From Allobosea sp039673065 (lineage in GTDB: Bacteria > Pseudomonadota > Alphaproteobacteria > Rhizobiales > Beijerinckiaceae): a stretch of DNA of 64,000 nucleotides. Under the pieces are notes generated by a model. The model was given only the letters and a program-made list of their open reading frames with translations. It did not search any database and was not told the DNA's origin. The stretch spans positions 1 to 64,000 of the forward strand of contig NZ_JBDJKW010000006.1 of the NCBI RefSeq assembly GCF_039673065.1, in the 5' to 3' direction. The position numbers and the translations under genes were made by a program. Below, piece after piece: positions 17,942 to 26,886 of the stretch; positions within the stretch are counted from its first letter, which is position 1, and every line of letters begins with the position of its first letter.

Positions 17942-18781
17942 TCACTCGCCCTTGTCGAGGGTGATGTCCGGGGCGGTCGGCACCTTCATGCCGACGACAT
18001 GGTAGCCGGCATCGACATGCATGATCTCGCCGGTGATGCCGCGCGACATGTCGGAGACGAGGAAGACCGCGGTCTCGCCGACCTCCTCGATGGTGACGGT
18101 GCGGCGCAGCGGCGAGTTGTACTCGTTCCAGCGCAGGATGTAGCGGAAATCGCCGATGCCCGAGGCGGCGAGCGTCTTGATCGGGCCGGCCGAGATCGCG
18201 TTGACGCGGATCTTCGAGGGGCCGAGATCGGCGGCGAGATATTGCACGCTCGACTCCAGCGCCGCCTTGGCCACGCCCATGACGTTGTAGTGCGGCATCC
18301 ACTTCTCGGCGCCGTAATAGGTCAGCGTCAGCAGCGAGCCGCCATCCGGCATCAGCTTCTCGGCGCGCTGGGTGATCGCCGTGAAGGAATAGCAGGAGAT
18401 CAGCAGCGACTTGGTGAAGTTGCCCTCGGTCGTCTCGACATAGCGGCCGGTCAACTCGTCCTTGTCGGAGAAGGCGATGCAGTGGACGACGAAGTCGAGC
18501 TTGCCCCAGAGCTTCTCGATCTCGGCGAAGACCGCGTCGATCGAGGCCGGGTCGGTGACGTCGCAATGGCCGACCAGATGCCCGCCGAGCTGCTTGGCGA
18601 GCGGCTCGACGCGCTTGCGCAGCGCGTCGCCCTGATAGGTGAACGCCAGTTCGGCGCCGGCATCCGCGGCGGCCTTGGCGATGCCCCAGGCGATCGAGCG
18701 GTTGTTGGCGACGCCCATGACGAGGCCGCGCTTGCCCTTGAGGAGATTGGCGGTGTGGGCGGCGCTGCTGGAATCAGGCAT
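17942..18781 (-). CDS. fabI: Enoyl-[acyl-carrier-protein] reductase [NADH]
   Basis: A 279-aa divergent SDR that reduces the enoyl-ACP double bond in the last step of fatty-acid elongation. Family marks are the cofactor loop KRGLVMGVANNRSIAWGIA and the Tyr-x6-Lys catalytic pair in YNVMGVAKAAL, with SAGPIKTLAASGI beyond. It is convergent with folK across 90 bp. The short C-terminal extension (KVPTAPDITLDKGE) is normal for alphaproteobacterial FabI. Confidence 0.95.
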   Translation of the reverse strand: MPDSSSAAHTANLLKGKRGLVMGVANNRSIAWGIAKAAADAGAELAFTYQGDALRKRVEPLAKQLGGHLVGHCDVTDPASIDAVFAEIEKLWGKLDFVVHCIAFSDKDELTGRYVETTEGNFTKSLLISCYSFTAITQRAEKLMPDGGSLLTLTYYGAEKWMPHYNVMGVAKAALESSVQYLAADLGPSKIRVNAISAGPIKTLAASGIGDFRYILRWNEYNSPLRRTVTIEEVGETAVFLVSDMSRGITGEIMHVDAGYHVVGMKVPTAPDITLDKGE

Positions 18782-18876
18782 CGGAGACCTTCGAACTGGA
18801 CGAACCGGCGGGAGGGGCCGGAGGGTCTCTTAGCCGAGGCTGCGAAGCTGTGGAAGCCCGCCCGCCGGATTCCTGT

Positions 18877-19800
18877 TCAGCCCGCCCGCGCCTTCATCAG
18901 CGCGGTCAGTTCGGCGTCCTCGGCGGGCATCTCGATGTCGAGCGCGACGAAGAGGTCGCCATGGCCGTCCTTCTTGCCGGTCGGCAGGCCCTTGCCGCGC
19001 AGCCGGAACTGCCGCGTCGTGCCCGTCAGCGGCGGCACCTTCATCTCCACCGCGCCCGACAGCGTCGGCACATGGATCGCCCCGCCAAGCACGGCGGTGG
19101 CCAGCGGCACCGCCACCCTTGCACGCAGATCGCTGCCGTCGACGGTGAAGCGCGGATCGGGCCTGACCTTGATCGTCATCAGCACGTCGCCGGCCTCGCC
19201 GGTCAGCGGATGCAGCTGGCCGAGGCCGCGCAGGCGCATCACCTTGCCGTCGGCGACGCCCTCGGGGATCGTCACCTCGATCTCGCGTCCGCCCGGCAGC
19301 TTGACCCGGCGCGTACCGCCATTGGCCGCCTCGGCAAGCGTGACCTCGAGCGTGAACTGCTGCTCGGGCGGCTTGGCCGACTGGTTGGGGCGCTGGCGCC
19401 CGCCGCGCCGCGCCGCATCGCCGAACAGCGAGCCGAAGATGTCGGCCGGATCGAAACCCGCCTCCGGCCCGCCGCCGCGGCCGAAGGGCGAGCCGCCCAT
19501 GTCGAAATGGTATTCGTGGCTGCCCTGTCGCGCCCCGCCGCGCCCGGCGCCCATGCCCTCGAAGCCCGAGAAGCGCGGCTTGCCCTCGGCGTCGATCTCG
19601 CCGCGGTCGAACTGCTTGCGCTTCTGCTCGTCGCCGAGCACCTCATAGGCGGTATTCAGCTCGGCGAACCTGTCCTGGGCCTTGGGATCGCCCTGGTTGC
19701 GGTCGGGGTGCAAGTCCTTGGCGCAGCGGCGATAGGCCTTCTTGATCTCGGCCTCGCTGGCCGATTTCGCCACACCCAGAACCTGATACGGATCACGCAT
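18877..19800 (-). CDS. DnaJ-type co-chaperone (CbpA-like)
   Basis: A 307-aa J-domain protein. Residues 1-65 are the J domain, with its HPD motif in CAKDLHPDRNQGD, which would stimulate DnaK ATPase. A Gly/Phe/Arg-rich linker (about 75-125) precedes two DnaJ C-terminal beta domains (from QQFTLEVTLAEAANGG). The cysteine zinc-finger of true DnaJ is absent, so this is a class B/CbpA-type protein. It lies 95 bp upstream of fabI on the same strand and may be transcribed separately. Confidence 0.88.
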   Translation of the reverse strand: MRDPYQVLGVAKSASEAEIKKAYRRCAKDLHPDRNQGDPKAQDRFAELNTAYEVLGDEQKRKQFDRGEIDAEGKPRFSGFEGMGAGRGGARQGSHEYHFDMGGSPFGRGGGPEAGFDPADIFGSLFGDAARRGGRQRPNQSAKPPEQQFTLEVTLAEAANGGTRRVKLPGGREIEVTIPEGVADGKVMRLRGLGQLHPLTGEAGDVLMTIKVRPDPRFTVDGSDLRARVAVPLATAVLGGAIHVPTLSGAVEMKVPPLTGTTRQFRLRGKGLPTGKKDGHGDLFVALDIEMPAEDAELTALMKARAG

Positions 19801-19891
19801 TCGAAAACCCCGGAAGCATTCCCGGCCCCGTCTGCCCGGAGCCGCCTCCTAGATGGGATGACTGTGGCCTGTTCGCAACAGGCGATCGGGC

Positions 19892-20446
19892 TCAGCTTTC
19901 GCCTTTCCAGGGCTTTGCGTCGCGGATCGACCACTCGCCGCCGGAAGGCCGGCAGGCCGTGCCCTGGAGCCTGACCGGGCCGCTCTGCAGCGCCATCGAG
20001 GCCAGGAAGGCCCGGCAGATCTCGTCTTCCTTGAGGAAGGGCCCGCCGACCGGGGTGAAGCGACCCTTCATGCCGCTCTGGGCATTGTCCCAGGAGACCG
20101 GCGCGCCATTGCCCTGCGGATCGAGCGCCAGTGCCAGCGCGCCGGAAGCCCTGCGGACATCCTCCGGGCCGAGATCCGGCGCCAGCCCGCCGAGCCCGCC
20201 CTCACCAAGACCGCCCGCGCCAAGCCCGCTGCGCGCCGGCAGCACCGAGGCGGTGGTCATCGCGACCTCGTCCTCGGCCTTGCTGGACAGGCCCATGATC
20301 GGGAAGGACATGGAGCATCCGCCCGCGGCCAGCCCGCACAGCACCACCGCTGCGAGCGATGTGCGGCGCGCGGCGGTGCCCGCGGCTTCGAGGCTCTGGC
20401 TCGCTGGCTCGCAGGCTCTATATATGACTGCCGACTCCAACCACAT
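19892..20446 (-). CDS. Surface lipoprotein, 17-kDa antigen-like (RT0821/Lpp0805-like)
   Basis: A protein of up to 184 aa with a lipoprotein signal (LAAVVLCGLAAGGC, acylated Cys near 44), a glycine-rich middle (GLGAGGLGEGGLGG) and a C-terminal domain ending in WSIRDAKPWKGES. The C-terminal part resembles rickettsial RT0821/Lpp0805 surface proteins: outer-membrane lipoproteins of unknown role. The chosen ATG leaves an unusually long segment before the signal core, so the true start may be internal. It diverges from pdxH with only 50 bp between. Confidence 0.65.
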   Translation of the reverse strand: MWLESAVIYRACEPASQSLEAAGTAARRTSLAAVVLCGLAAGGCSMSFPIMGLSSKAEDEVAMTTASVLPARSGLGAGGLGEGGLGGLAPDLGPEDVRRASGALALALDPQGNGAPVSWDNAQSGMKGRFTPVGGPFLKEDEICRAFLASMALQSGPVRLQGTACRPSGGEWSIRDAKPWKGES

Positions 20447-20496
20447 GACGGATCGCGCTCGCCCGACGCTTCCTGAAACTTCAAAGGACTAAGCAC

Positions 20497-21111
20497 GTGA
20501 ACCCGTTAACGAGCGGTGACTTCACCGAGGCCGAGGAGCCCTTCGCGCTGTTCGGAACCTGGCTGGAAGAGGCGAAGGCGTCGGAGCCGAACGACCCGAA
20601 CGGCATGGCGCTCTCGACCGTGGACGCCGACGGCATGCCGAATTCCCGCATGGTCCTGCTCAAGGATTTCGATGCGGACGGCTTCGTGTTCTACACCAAC
20701 ACCCAGAGCCAGAAGGGCCAGGAGCTGCTCGGCCAGGGCAAGGCCGCGGCGCTGTTCCACTGGAAGAGCCTGCGCCGGCAGGTGCGGGTGCGCGGCCCGG
20801 TCTCGCTGGTCAGCGACGCCGAGGCGGACGCCTATTTCCGCTCCCGCCCGCGCGACAGCCGCATCGGCGCCTGGGCCTCGCAGCAGTCGCGCCCTTTGGA
20901 GAGCAAATACGCGCTGGAGAAGGCGGTGGCGAGCTATGCGCTGAAGTTCGGCGTCGGCGAGGTGCCGCGCCCGCCCCATTGGACCGGCTTCCGCATCGCG
21001 CCGGTCTATATCGAGTTCTGGCGCGACGGCGCCTTCCGCCTGCACGACCGCATCGTCTTCCGGCGCCCCTCCCCCGAGGGCGACTGGACCCGGACGCGGC
21101 TCTATCCCTGA
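20497..21111 (+). CDS. pdxH: Pyridoxamine 5'-phosphate oxidase
   Basis: A 204-aa FMN enzyme that oxidises pyridoxine or pyridoxamine phosphate to PLP. Family motifs are MALSTVDADGMPNSRMVLLK, FYTNTQSQKGQEL, RQVRVRGPV, SRIGAWASQQS and the C-terminal EFWRDGAFRLHDR...RLYP. It uses a GTG start at 20497 with AAAGGA 8 bases before it. It is followed 26 bp later by the SDR gene, probably in one transcript. Confidence 0.95.
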   Translation: MNPLTSGDFTEAEEPFALFGTWLEEAKASEPNDPNGMALSTVDADGMPNSRMVLLKDFDADGFVFYTNTQSQKGQELLGQGKAAALFHWKSLRRQVRVRGPVSLVSDAEADAYFRSRPRDSRIGAWASQQSRPLESKYALEKAVASYALKFGVGEVPRPPHWTGFRIAPVYIEFWRDGAFRLHDRIVFRRPSPEGDWTRTRLYP

Positions 21112-21137
21112 CGCCCCTTCGAGGACACAACGCCGCC

Positions 21138-21914
21138 ATGGCCATGCCGACATTCGATTTCCCCGCGACGGAGCCCGGCAAACGGCCCGTCATGCTGCTG
21201 ACCGGCGCCAGCCGCGGCATCGGGCACGCCACGGTGATGCAGTTCGCCATGGCGGGCTGGCGCATCCTGTCCTGCTCGCGGCAGGCCTTCTCCGACAAGT
21301 GCCCCTGGCCCTCGGGCGCCGACGATCACGTCCAGATCGATCTCGGCGACCCCGAGGACACGATGCGCGGCATCGCCGAGATCAAGAAAAGGCTGGCGGC
21401 CGAGGGCGGCAAGCTGCACGCGCTGGTCAACAATGCCGGCATCTCGCCCAAGGGCAGGGAGGGCGCCCGTCTCGGCGCCGCCACGACCTCGTTCAACGAC
21501 TGGCACAAGGTCTTCCAGGTCAACTTCTTCGCGCCGATCATGCTGGCGCGCGGCCTGCTCGACGAATTGACCGCGGCGAAGGGCACCATCGTCAACGTCA
21601 CCTCGATCGCCGGCTCGCGCGTGCACCCGTTCGCGGGCGCGGCCTACGCCACCTCCAAGGCGGCGCTCGCCAGCCTGACCCGCGAGATGGCGGCGGATTT
21701 CGGCCCTCTCGGCGTGCGCGTCAACGCGATCTCGCCCGGCGAGATCGACACCGCCATCCTCTCCCCCGGCACCGACAAGATCGTCGAGAAGCTGCCGCTG
21801 CAGCGGCTCGGCCGCACCGAGGAGGTCGCCAAGGCGATCTATTTCCTCTGCACCGACGCTTCGAGCTACGTCACCGGCGCCGAGCTCCACATCAATGGCG
21901 GGCAACACGTGTGA
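21138..21914 (+). CDS. Short-chain dehydrogenase/reductase
   Basis: A 258-aa classical SDR. It has the cofactor motif TGASRGIG, NNAG, the catalytic Ser in VNVTSIAGS, and Tyr/Lys in YATSKAALASL. The residue pattern after the second strand suggests NADP(H) but this is weak. The substrate is unknown. It starts at ATG 21138, 26 bp after pdxH, and its stop overlaps the GTG of the NUDIX gene, so these form an operon. Confidence 0.88.
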   Translation: MAMPTFDFPATEPGKRPVMLLTGASRGIGHATVMQFAMAGWRILSCSRQAFSDKCPWPSGADDHVQIDLGDPEDTMRGIAEIKKRLAAEGGKLHALVNNAGISPKGREGARLGAATTSFNDWHKVFQVNFFAPIMLARGLLDELTAAKGTIVNVTSIAGSRVHPFAGAAYATSKAALASLTREMAADFGPLGVRVNAISPGEIDTAILSPGTDKIVEKLPLQRLGRTEEVAKAIYFLCTDASSYVTGAELHINGGQHV

Positions 21915-22393
21915 GCGGCGAGGGCGGCCGGGTCATCCGCTTCCCCCACCCGGCGCGGAAGCTGGCGCGGCCGGTGCTGGCCGCCTCGCTCGCCGTCTTC
22001 CGTGACGGCAAGGTGCTGCTCGCGACCCGCACCAGCCCCCCGGCCGACCGGCTCTGGTCGCTGCCGGGCGGCAAGGTCGAGGCCGGCGAGAGCCTGGAGG
22101 ACGCGGCCCTGCGTGAACTGGCGGAGGAGGTCGGCGTCAGCGCCCGCATCGTCGGCTTCAACCGCCATGTCGAGATCGTCGGCCGCGATGCCGGCGGCAC
22201 GGTCACGCATCATTTCGTCGTCGCCTCCTTCGTCGGGCAATGGCTCTCGGGCGAGCCACGTCCCGGCCCGGAGGCGGGCGAGGTGATGTGGGCGGACCCG
22301 CTCAGGCTCGGCGGCCTGCCAACGACGCGCGAGCTCGGCGACGTGCTGCGCCGCGCCGCGGCGATCGCGGCCGAAGCGGCGGCCCTGCCATGA
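21911..22393 (+). CDS. NUDIX hydrolase
   Basis: A 160-aa NUDIX protein. The signature GGKVEAGESLEDAALRELAE continues into EVG, a full Nudix box (GX5EX7REUXEEXGU). It hydrolyses a nucleoside diphosphate linked to another moiety; the ADP-ribose or MutT-like group is plausible. It starts with GTG in a GTGA overlap with the SDR stop and ends in an ATGA overlap with the next gene, so the three are translationally coupled. Confidence 0.87.
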   Translation: MSGEGGRVIRFPHPARKLARPVLAASLAVFRDGKVLLATRTSPPADRLWSLPGGKVEAGESLEDAALRELAEEVGVSARIVGFNRHVEIVGRDAGGTVTHHFVVASFVGQWLSGEPRPGPEAGEVMWADPLRLGGLPTTRELGDVLRRAAAIAAEAAALP

Positions 22394-22821
22394 GGCGCGC
22401 CATCGCCCTGTTCGTCCTGGCGACGCTGGTCGGGGGCACGCCCGCCCTCGCCCAGCAGCGGCCGGCGAGCCCGCCCGCGCAGAAGCCCGCCGAGGCGACG
22501 GCCGAGCCGGAGGCGCCCGCCCCGCCCTACGAGCCGCAATTGCTGTCGCTGGCCGAGCTGATGGGCTCGCTGTCCTATCTGCGCACGCTGTGCGGGGCGC
22601 GTGAGGCCGAGGACTGGCGCGAGCGGATGGCGGCGCTGCTGGAGGCGGAGGGGCGCAGCCCCACTCGCAAGGCCCGGCTGAGCGGCGCCTACAACCGGGG
22701 CTTTCGCGCCTATGCCGCGACGCACCGCGTCTGCGGCGAGGGCAGCCGCGAGGCTGCGGCACGGCTGGCGCGCGAGGGCGAGGTGCTGGCGCGGGCGCTG
22801 GCGGGGCGCTTCGGCGGCTGA
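22390..22821 (+). CDS. TIGR02301-family secreted protein
   Basis: A 143-aa protein with a clear signal peptide (MRRAIALFVLATLVGGTPALAQ), then a Pro/Ala-rich stretch and a helical domain with two cysteines (YLRTLCGAREA and ATHRVCGEGS) that could form a disulfide in the periplasm. It resembles the alphaproteobacterial TIGR02301 family, of unknown function. It is the last gene of the pdxH-SDR-NUDIX run, overlapping the NUDIX stop by 4 bp. Confidence 0.75.
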   Translation: MRRAIALFVLATLVGGTPALAQQRPASPPAQKPAEATAEPEAPAPPYEPQLLSLAELMGSLSYLRTLCGAREAEDWRERMAALLEAEGRSPTRKARLSGAYNRGFRAYAATHRVCGEGSREAAARLAREGEVLARALAGRFGG

Positions 22822-22982
22822 TCCGGCCGGTTGCGCCGAATTATCCCCCGGCCGTTAACCTTTCTTAAAGACCATGATGGCGCGCCCGGAACTGCCGCCT
22901 TATGGTTTCCGACAGATCACCGGGATGGTCGTGTTTCACGTCGATCCCGCCCTGTCCGCCAGCGCCCGAGTTGTCCGTTTTC

Positions 22983-23252
22983 ATGTCCGTTCTCTCCGAC
23001 GATCTGCCGCTCGATCCGACGCTCGCCGAAGATGTCCGTGACGCGCGTCGCGTGGCCTATTGCTATATCGAGGACGCCTTCACCGAGGCGCAGCAGGACG
23101 GGCTCGATTCCGACGCGCTCGCCCATGCCGCCCTGTTCGCGGCGATGCGGACGCTGGTGGAGACCTATGGCGAGGACGCGACTGCCGTCTTCGCCGAGGG
23201 CCTGGCCGAGAAGATCCGCACCGGCACCTTCTCCACCGGTACCCGCCACTGA
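22983..23252 (+). CDS. Conserved hypothetical protein, 89 aa
   Basis: Small acidic, helical protein (MSVLSDDLPLDPTLAEDVRD onwards) with no signal or membrane segment. It looks like a conserved alphaproteobacterial hypothetical; I know no function. ATG 22983 is preferred because the preceding 27 residues from ATG 22902 are compositionally unlike it, but no strong ribosome site marks either. The 161 bp upstream carry two TTAA motifs 6 bp apart and otherwise nothing that I can name. Confidence 0.6.
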   Translation: MSVLSDDLPLDPTLAEDVRDARRVAYCYIEDAFTEAQQDGLDSDALAHAALFAAMRTLVETYGEDATAVFAEGLAEKIRTGTFSTGTRH

Positions 23253-23468
23253 GGCGCACCGCCTGACGGGCCGCCTCGCGGCCGAGTTCCCCGAAGCTGC
23301 CACCCCGGCCGGCACCCGTTTTCCGGGCGAGCGGTTGAGCCGGCGCGCGAAGCCTCCTATAGCGTCGGGCCGCGATACGGGCCGGGCTTGCCGGCCCCCG
23401 TCGATGCGCGGACCATCCCCTCCGGCGGCGGCCAGCAGCTCCGCCGGCCGACAACGGAAGAGGCCCCC

Positions 23469-24356
23469 ATGCCGGCAGCGAGACTGGTCGACCGTGGCGT
23501 GATTCGGGTCGGCGGCGCGGATGCCCGCGACTTCCTGCAGAACCTCGTCACCAACGAGATGTCCGAGGTCACGGCCACTCGCGCAGGCTATGGCGGGCTC
23601 CTGACACCGCAGGGCAAGATCATCGGCGATTTTCTGGTGGTCGCCGTGCCCGATGAGGAGGGCGGCGGCTTCTTGCTCGACTGCCAGCTGCTGCGTGTGC
23701 CCGACCTGATGAAACGCCTGAAGCTCTACAAGCTGCGCGCCAAGCTGACGCTCGACGATCTGATCGAGGCGACCGCCGTGCTCGCCAGCGACGACGGCGC
23801 CCCGCTGCCGGCCGATGCCGGCGTGGTCTATGCCGATCCGCGCCTGCCGGCGCTGGGCGAGCGTGCCATCTGCGATCGCGACGGCGTCGAGGAGATTGCC
23901 ACCGGCAGCGCCGACGCCTATCACGCCCGGCGCATCGCCCTCGGCATCCCGGATGGCGGACGCGATTTCCTCTATGACGACACCTTCCCGCACGAGGCGC
24001 TGTTCGACCAGCTCGGCGGCGTCTCGTTCAAGAAGGGCTGCTATATCGGCCAGGAGGTCGTCTCGCGCATGCAGCACCGCGGCACGGCCCGCACCCGCAT
24101 CGTGCCGATCGTCTTCCCCGAGGGGCTCCACCCGGAAGACGGGATCGAGGCCAGCGCCGGCGGCAAGACGCTCGGTCGCGTCGGCGGCTGCGCCGGCGGC
24201 CGGGCGCTCGCCATGCTGCGGCTCGACCGCGTCGCCGACGCCATCGCGGCCGGGCAGACGCTGGATGCCGGCGGCATCGCCTTCACCCTGGCCGAGAAGC
24301 CCGGCTTCCTGCGCTTCCCCTATCCGGGCGAGGCCGGCTTCGGGGAGCGCGCATGA
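23469..24356 (+). CDS. ygfZ: Folate-binding protein YgfZ (tRNA-modifying/Fe-S repair)
   Basis: A 295-aa GcvT-related protein. The defining motif KGCYIGQEVVSRMQHRG, with its essential Cys, lies near residue 190. YgfZ uses tetrahydrofolate to support Fe-S enzymes such as MiaB. The ATG at 23469 gives the usual short N-terminus (RLVDRGVIRVGGADARDFLQ). It overlaps tag by 4 bp (ATGA). The 216 bp before it contain no gene that I can support. Confidence 0.92.
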   Translation: MPAARLVDRGVIRVGGADARDFLQNLVTNEMSEVTATRAGYGGLLTPQGKIIGDFLVVAVPDEEGGGFLLDCQLLRVPDLMKRLKLYKLRAKLTLDDLIEATAVLASDDGAPLPADAGVVYADPRLPALGERAICDRDGVEEIATGSADAYHARRIALGIPDGGRDFLYDDTFPHEALFDQLGGVSFKKGCYIGQEVVSRMQHRGTARTRIVPIVFPEGLHPEDGIEASAGGKTLGRVGGCAGGRALAMLRLDRVADAIAAGQTLDAGGIAFTLAEKPGFLRFPYPGEAGFGERA

Positions 24357-24991
24357 GCGGGCGCAACATGAGCGGGCGCGAGGCCATTCCCGGCCCGGAC
24401 GGGCGCTATCGCTGCATCTGGCCGGGCACCGACCCGCTCTACCTCGCCTATCACGACGAGGAATGGGGCGTGCCCGAATATGATTCGCGCGCGCTCTGGG
24501 AGAAGCTGATCCTCGACGGCTTCCAGGCCGGGCTCTCCTGGATCACCATCCTGCGCAAGCGCGACGCCTTCCGCAGCGGCTTCGCCGGCTTCGATCCGGA
24601 GGCCGTCGCCCGCTTCGGCGAGGAGGACGTCGCCCGCCTGCTCGCCGATGCCGGCATCGTGCGCCATCGCGGCAAGATCGAGGGCACAATCCGCAATGCG
24701 CAGGCCTATCTGCGCATCAGCGAGAAGGAGCCCTTCGCCGACTTCCTCTGGCGGCGGCTCGACGGGCGCGTGCTGCAGAACGGCTTCCGCACCCATGAGG
24801 AGGTCCCGGCCGAGACGGCGCTGTCCAAGGCGATCTCCAAGGACCTCAAGACGGCCGGCTTCACCTTCTGCGGGCCGACGATCGTCTACGCCTTCATGCA
24901 GGCCTGCGGGCTGATCAACGACCACCTCGCCGGCTGCTTCCGCTTCGAGGAATGCCGGGTGCTGGCGCGCGATACGCGGCCCGGCGGCTGA
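24353..24991 (+). CDS. tag: DNA-3-methyladenine glycosylase I
   Basis: A 212-aa base-excision enzyme that removes 3-methyladenine. Typical marks are RCIWPGTDPLYLAYHDEEWG, the KLILDGFQAGLSWITIL helix, and the C-terminal GFTFCGPTIVYAFMQACGLINDH. Its zinc site (Cys near the N-terminus, His and Cys near the C-terminus) appears intact. It sits between ygfZ and an HD hydrolase with start/stop overlaps on both sides, so all three are co-translated. Confidence 0.94.
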   Translation: MSGRNMSGREAIPGPDGRYRCIWPGTDPLYLAYHDEEWGVPEYDSRALWEKLILDGFQAGLSWITILRKRDAFRSGFAGFDPEAVARFGEEDVARLLADAGIVRHRGKIEGTIRNAQAYLRISEKEPFADFLWRRLDGRVLQNGFRTHEEVPAETALSKAISKDLKTAGFTFCGPTIVYAFMQACGLINDHLAGCFRFEECRVLARDTRPGG

Positions 24992-25596
24992 TGGCCCGCC
25001 CGCCTGCCCCGCCCCGGGCCTGGCAGCGCATGCTGTCCGGCCGCCGGCTCGACCTGCTCGATCCTTCCCCGCTCGACGTCGAGATCGAGGACATTGCGCA
25101 CGGGCTCGCCCGCGTGGCGCGCTGGAACGGCCAGACCCGCGGCGCCCATTCCTTCTCGGTGGCGCAGCACTCGCTGCTGGTCGAGGCGATCGCCGCTCAT
25201 CTCAACCCGGACTGGCCGGCCGGCTGGCGGCTGATGGCGCTGCTGCACGACGCCCCGGAATATGTGATCGGCGACATGATCTCGCCGTTCAAGGCGGTGA
25301 TGGGCGACGCCTACAAGGGCGTCGAGACCAGGCTGCTGGCGGCGATCCATCTGCGCTTCGGCCTGCCGCCCGCGCCGCCGGCGCTGCAGAAGCGCAAGAC
25401 CAAGCAAGCCGACATGATCGCGGCCTTCCTCGAGGCGACCGAGCTCGCCGGCTTCGCCCGCGAGGAGGCGCTGCGCTTCTTCGGACGCCCGCAGCCACTG
25501 CCGCGTCCGGTGCTGGCCCTGGTCGAGCCGCTGCCGACGCAGGCCGCCGAGGCCGCCTTCATCGCCCGTTTCGAGGCGCTCTCCGCGGCCGCCTGA
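24991..25596 (+). CDS. HD-domain hydrolase (YfbR-like)
   Basis: A 201-aa HD-superfamily phosphohydrolase. The metal-binding pattern is seen as HSFSVAQHSLLV, then LLHDAPEYVIGDM, and an Asp in KQADMIAAF. YfbR is a 5'-deoxynucleotidase; this may act on nucleotides too. The start ATG overlaps the tag stop by one base (TGATG), which supports coupling and fixes the start. Confidence 0.85.
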   Translation: MARPPAPPRAWQRMLSGRRLDLLDPSPLDVEIEDIAHGLARVARWNGQTRGAHSFSVAQHSLLVEAIAAHLNPDWPAGWRLMALLHDAPEYVIGDMISPFKAVMGDAYKGVETRLLAAIHLRFGLPPAPPALQKRKTKQADMIAAFLEATELAGFAREEALRFFGRPQPLPRPVLALVEPLPTQAAEAAFIARFEALSAAA

Positions 25597-25653
25597 GCCT
25601 GCCAAACCGGGCGCCGGCCGGCATGGCGCCCGCGGCCTCTCAGCGGCCGCGGC

Positions 25654-25941
25654 TCAGTAGCAGGAGATGAATTCGCGATAGACCCAGCCGACGATATGGG
25701 CCGAGCCGCGCGGGCTGATCAGCACCCAGGGCCGGCCGCGCTCGTCATGGCCGCTGTTGACCACGCGCACGCCGGCGCCGTTGCGGACGCGGCCGATGAT
25801 GTCGCCGTTCGGCGTCTCGCGGATGTTGAGCGGCGTGCCGGTCGGGTCGGTGACGGCGCAGCGGTTCTGGGCCAGCGCGGGCGAAGCGGTGAGGCCCGTC
25901 AGCACAAGGGCGGCGAGGAGCGCCGGGCGGGTGGCGGTCAT
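25654..25941 (-). CDS. Small secreted SH3-domain protein
   Basis: A 95-aa protein with a signal peptide (ALLAALVLTGLTASPALAQ) followed by one bacterial SH3 domain (about residues 28-90: LNIRETPNGDIIGRVRNGAGV, then GWVYREFISCY). Two cysteines bracket the domain and may form a disulfide. Such domains bind peptidoglycan or proteins. The chosen ATG at 25941 gives a compact signal; a longer start at 25986 is possible. It diverges from ompW. Confidence 0.8.
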   Translation of the reverse strand: MTATRPALLAALVLTGLTASPALAQNRCAVTDPTGTPLNIRETPNGDIIGRVRNGAGVRVVNSGHDERGRPWVLISPRGSAHIVGWVYREFISCY

Positions 25942-26068
25942 GGAATGGTCCTTCGATCGGCGCCGGAACGCGCCTTTCCACGCCATGTCCGGGTCAGGCC
26001 GGTTTTCGCCACGCCACTGTCACAGGAATGCCACGGTCGCGCCCGCGCTACGGCGACGGGCCGCTTGT

Positions 26069-26082
26069 TTGATCCAGGTCAA
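26069..26082. promoter_or_regulatory. FNR/FixK-type box upstream of ompW-like gene
   Basis: TTGATCCAGGTCAA, with both TTGA and TCAA half-sites perfect at 6-bp spacing, 74 bp upstream of the OmpW-family start codon. FNR, FnrN and FixK proteins of alphaproteobacteria bind such sites when oxygen is low. ompW of enterics is oxygen-regulated, which fits. Confidence 0.6.
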
Positions 26083-26155
26083 AGTCGCGCCCCTGCGCGC
26101 CATGGTGGAAAGGCCGCGTACCGCCGCTGCGGCCTCTCGCTCAGGAATCACTTCG

Positions 26156-26842
26156 ATGACGCGCAACCTTGCCCTCGCCCCGCTCGCCGCCCTGCTGCTG
26201 GGCACGACGGTGCTCGGTGCCGCCGCCGCCGACCTCCCCTCCCGCAAGGGTGCGCCGCTGGCGCCGGTGGTCGACATCTGGAACCCCTGGATGATCCGCG
26301 GCCGCGCGCTCGTCGTCGTCCCGCAGGAGCAGGCCAAGCTGCGCGCCGGCGGCGCCCCGATCGTCGGCGGCGACGTCAGCATCTCGACCTCGGTCGTCCC
26401 CGAGCTCGACATCACCTACTTCTTCACCAAGAACTTCGCCGCCGAGCTCATCCTCGGCGTGACCCCGCACAATGTGAAGGGCGCGGGCGCCCTCGCCGGC
26501 GCCAAGATCGGCTCGGCCTGGCTGCTGCCGCCGACCCTGACCCTGCAGTACCATTTCGACCCGATCGGCGCGTTCAAGCCCTATGTCGGCGCCGGCGTGA
26601 ACTACACCGTCTTCTTCAACGAGAAGGCCAAGGGCGGCTTCACCAGCTTCGATCTGAAGGACTCGTTCGGCCTCGCCCTGCAGGCCGGCGTCGACATCAT
26701 GCTGGACCGCCATTGGGGCATCAACTTCGACGTGAAGAAGATCTTCCTGGAGCCCAAGGTGAAGGTGAACAATGGCGCCGTGACCGGCAAGGTCCGCATC
26801 GATCCCTGGATCTTCGCGACCGGCGTCACCTACAAGTTCTGA
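26156..26842 (+). CDS. ompW: OmpW-family outer-membrane protein
   Basis: A 228-aa eight-stranded beta-barrel porin precursor. It has a signal peptide (LAPLAALLLGTTVLGAAAA), then alternating strands such as LDITYFFTKNFAAELILG and FKPYVGAGVNYTVFF, and an aromatic C-terminal end (FATGVTYKF) recognised by the BAM complex. OmpW proteins pass small hydrophobic molecules. The ATG at 26156 follows AGGA by 9 bases. An FNR-type box lies upstream and a hairpin terminator downstream. Confidence 0.85.
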   Translation: MTRNLALAPLAALLLGTTVLGAAAADLPSRKGAPLAPVVDIWNPWMIRGRALVVVPQEQAKLRAGGAPIVGGDVSISTSVVPELDITYFFTKNFAAELILGVTPHNVKGAGALAGAKIGSAWLLPPTLTLQYHFDPIGAFKPYVGAGVNYTVFFNEKAKGGFTSFDLKDSFGLALQAGVDIMLDRHWGINFDVKKIFLEPKVKVNNGAVTGKVRIDPWIFATGVTYKF

Positions 26843-26886
26843 TCGCGCGTTTCGCGCATCCGGCCCCTTTGCGGGTCGCCGAACCG

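Noticed and set aside
22855..22868. TTAA-N6-TTAA, resembling a CtrA box
   Set aside because: Spacing is 6, not 7, so it does not match the CtrA consensus.
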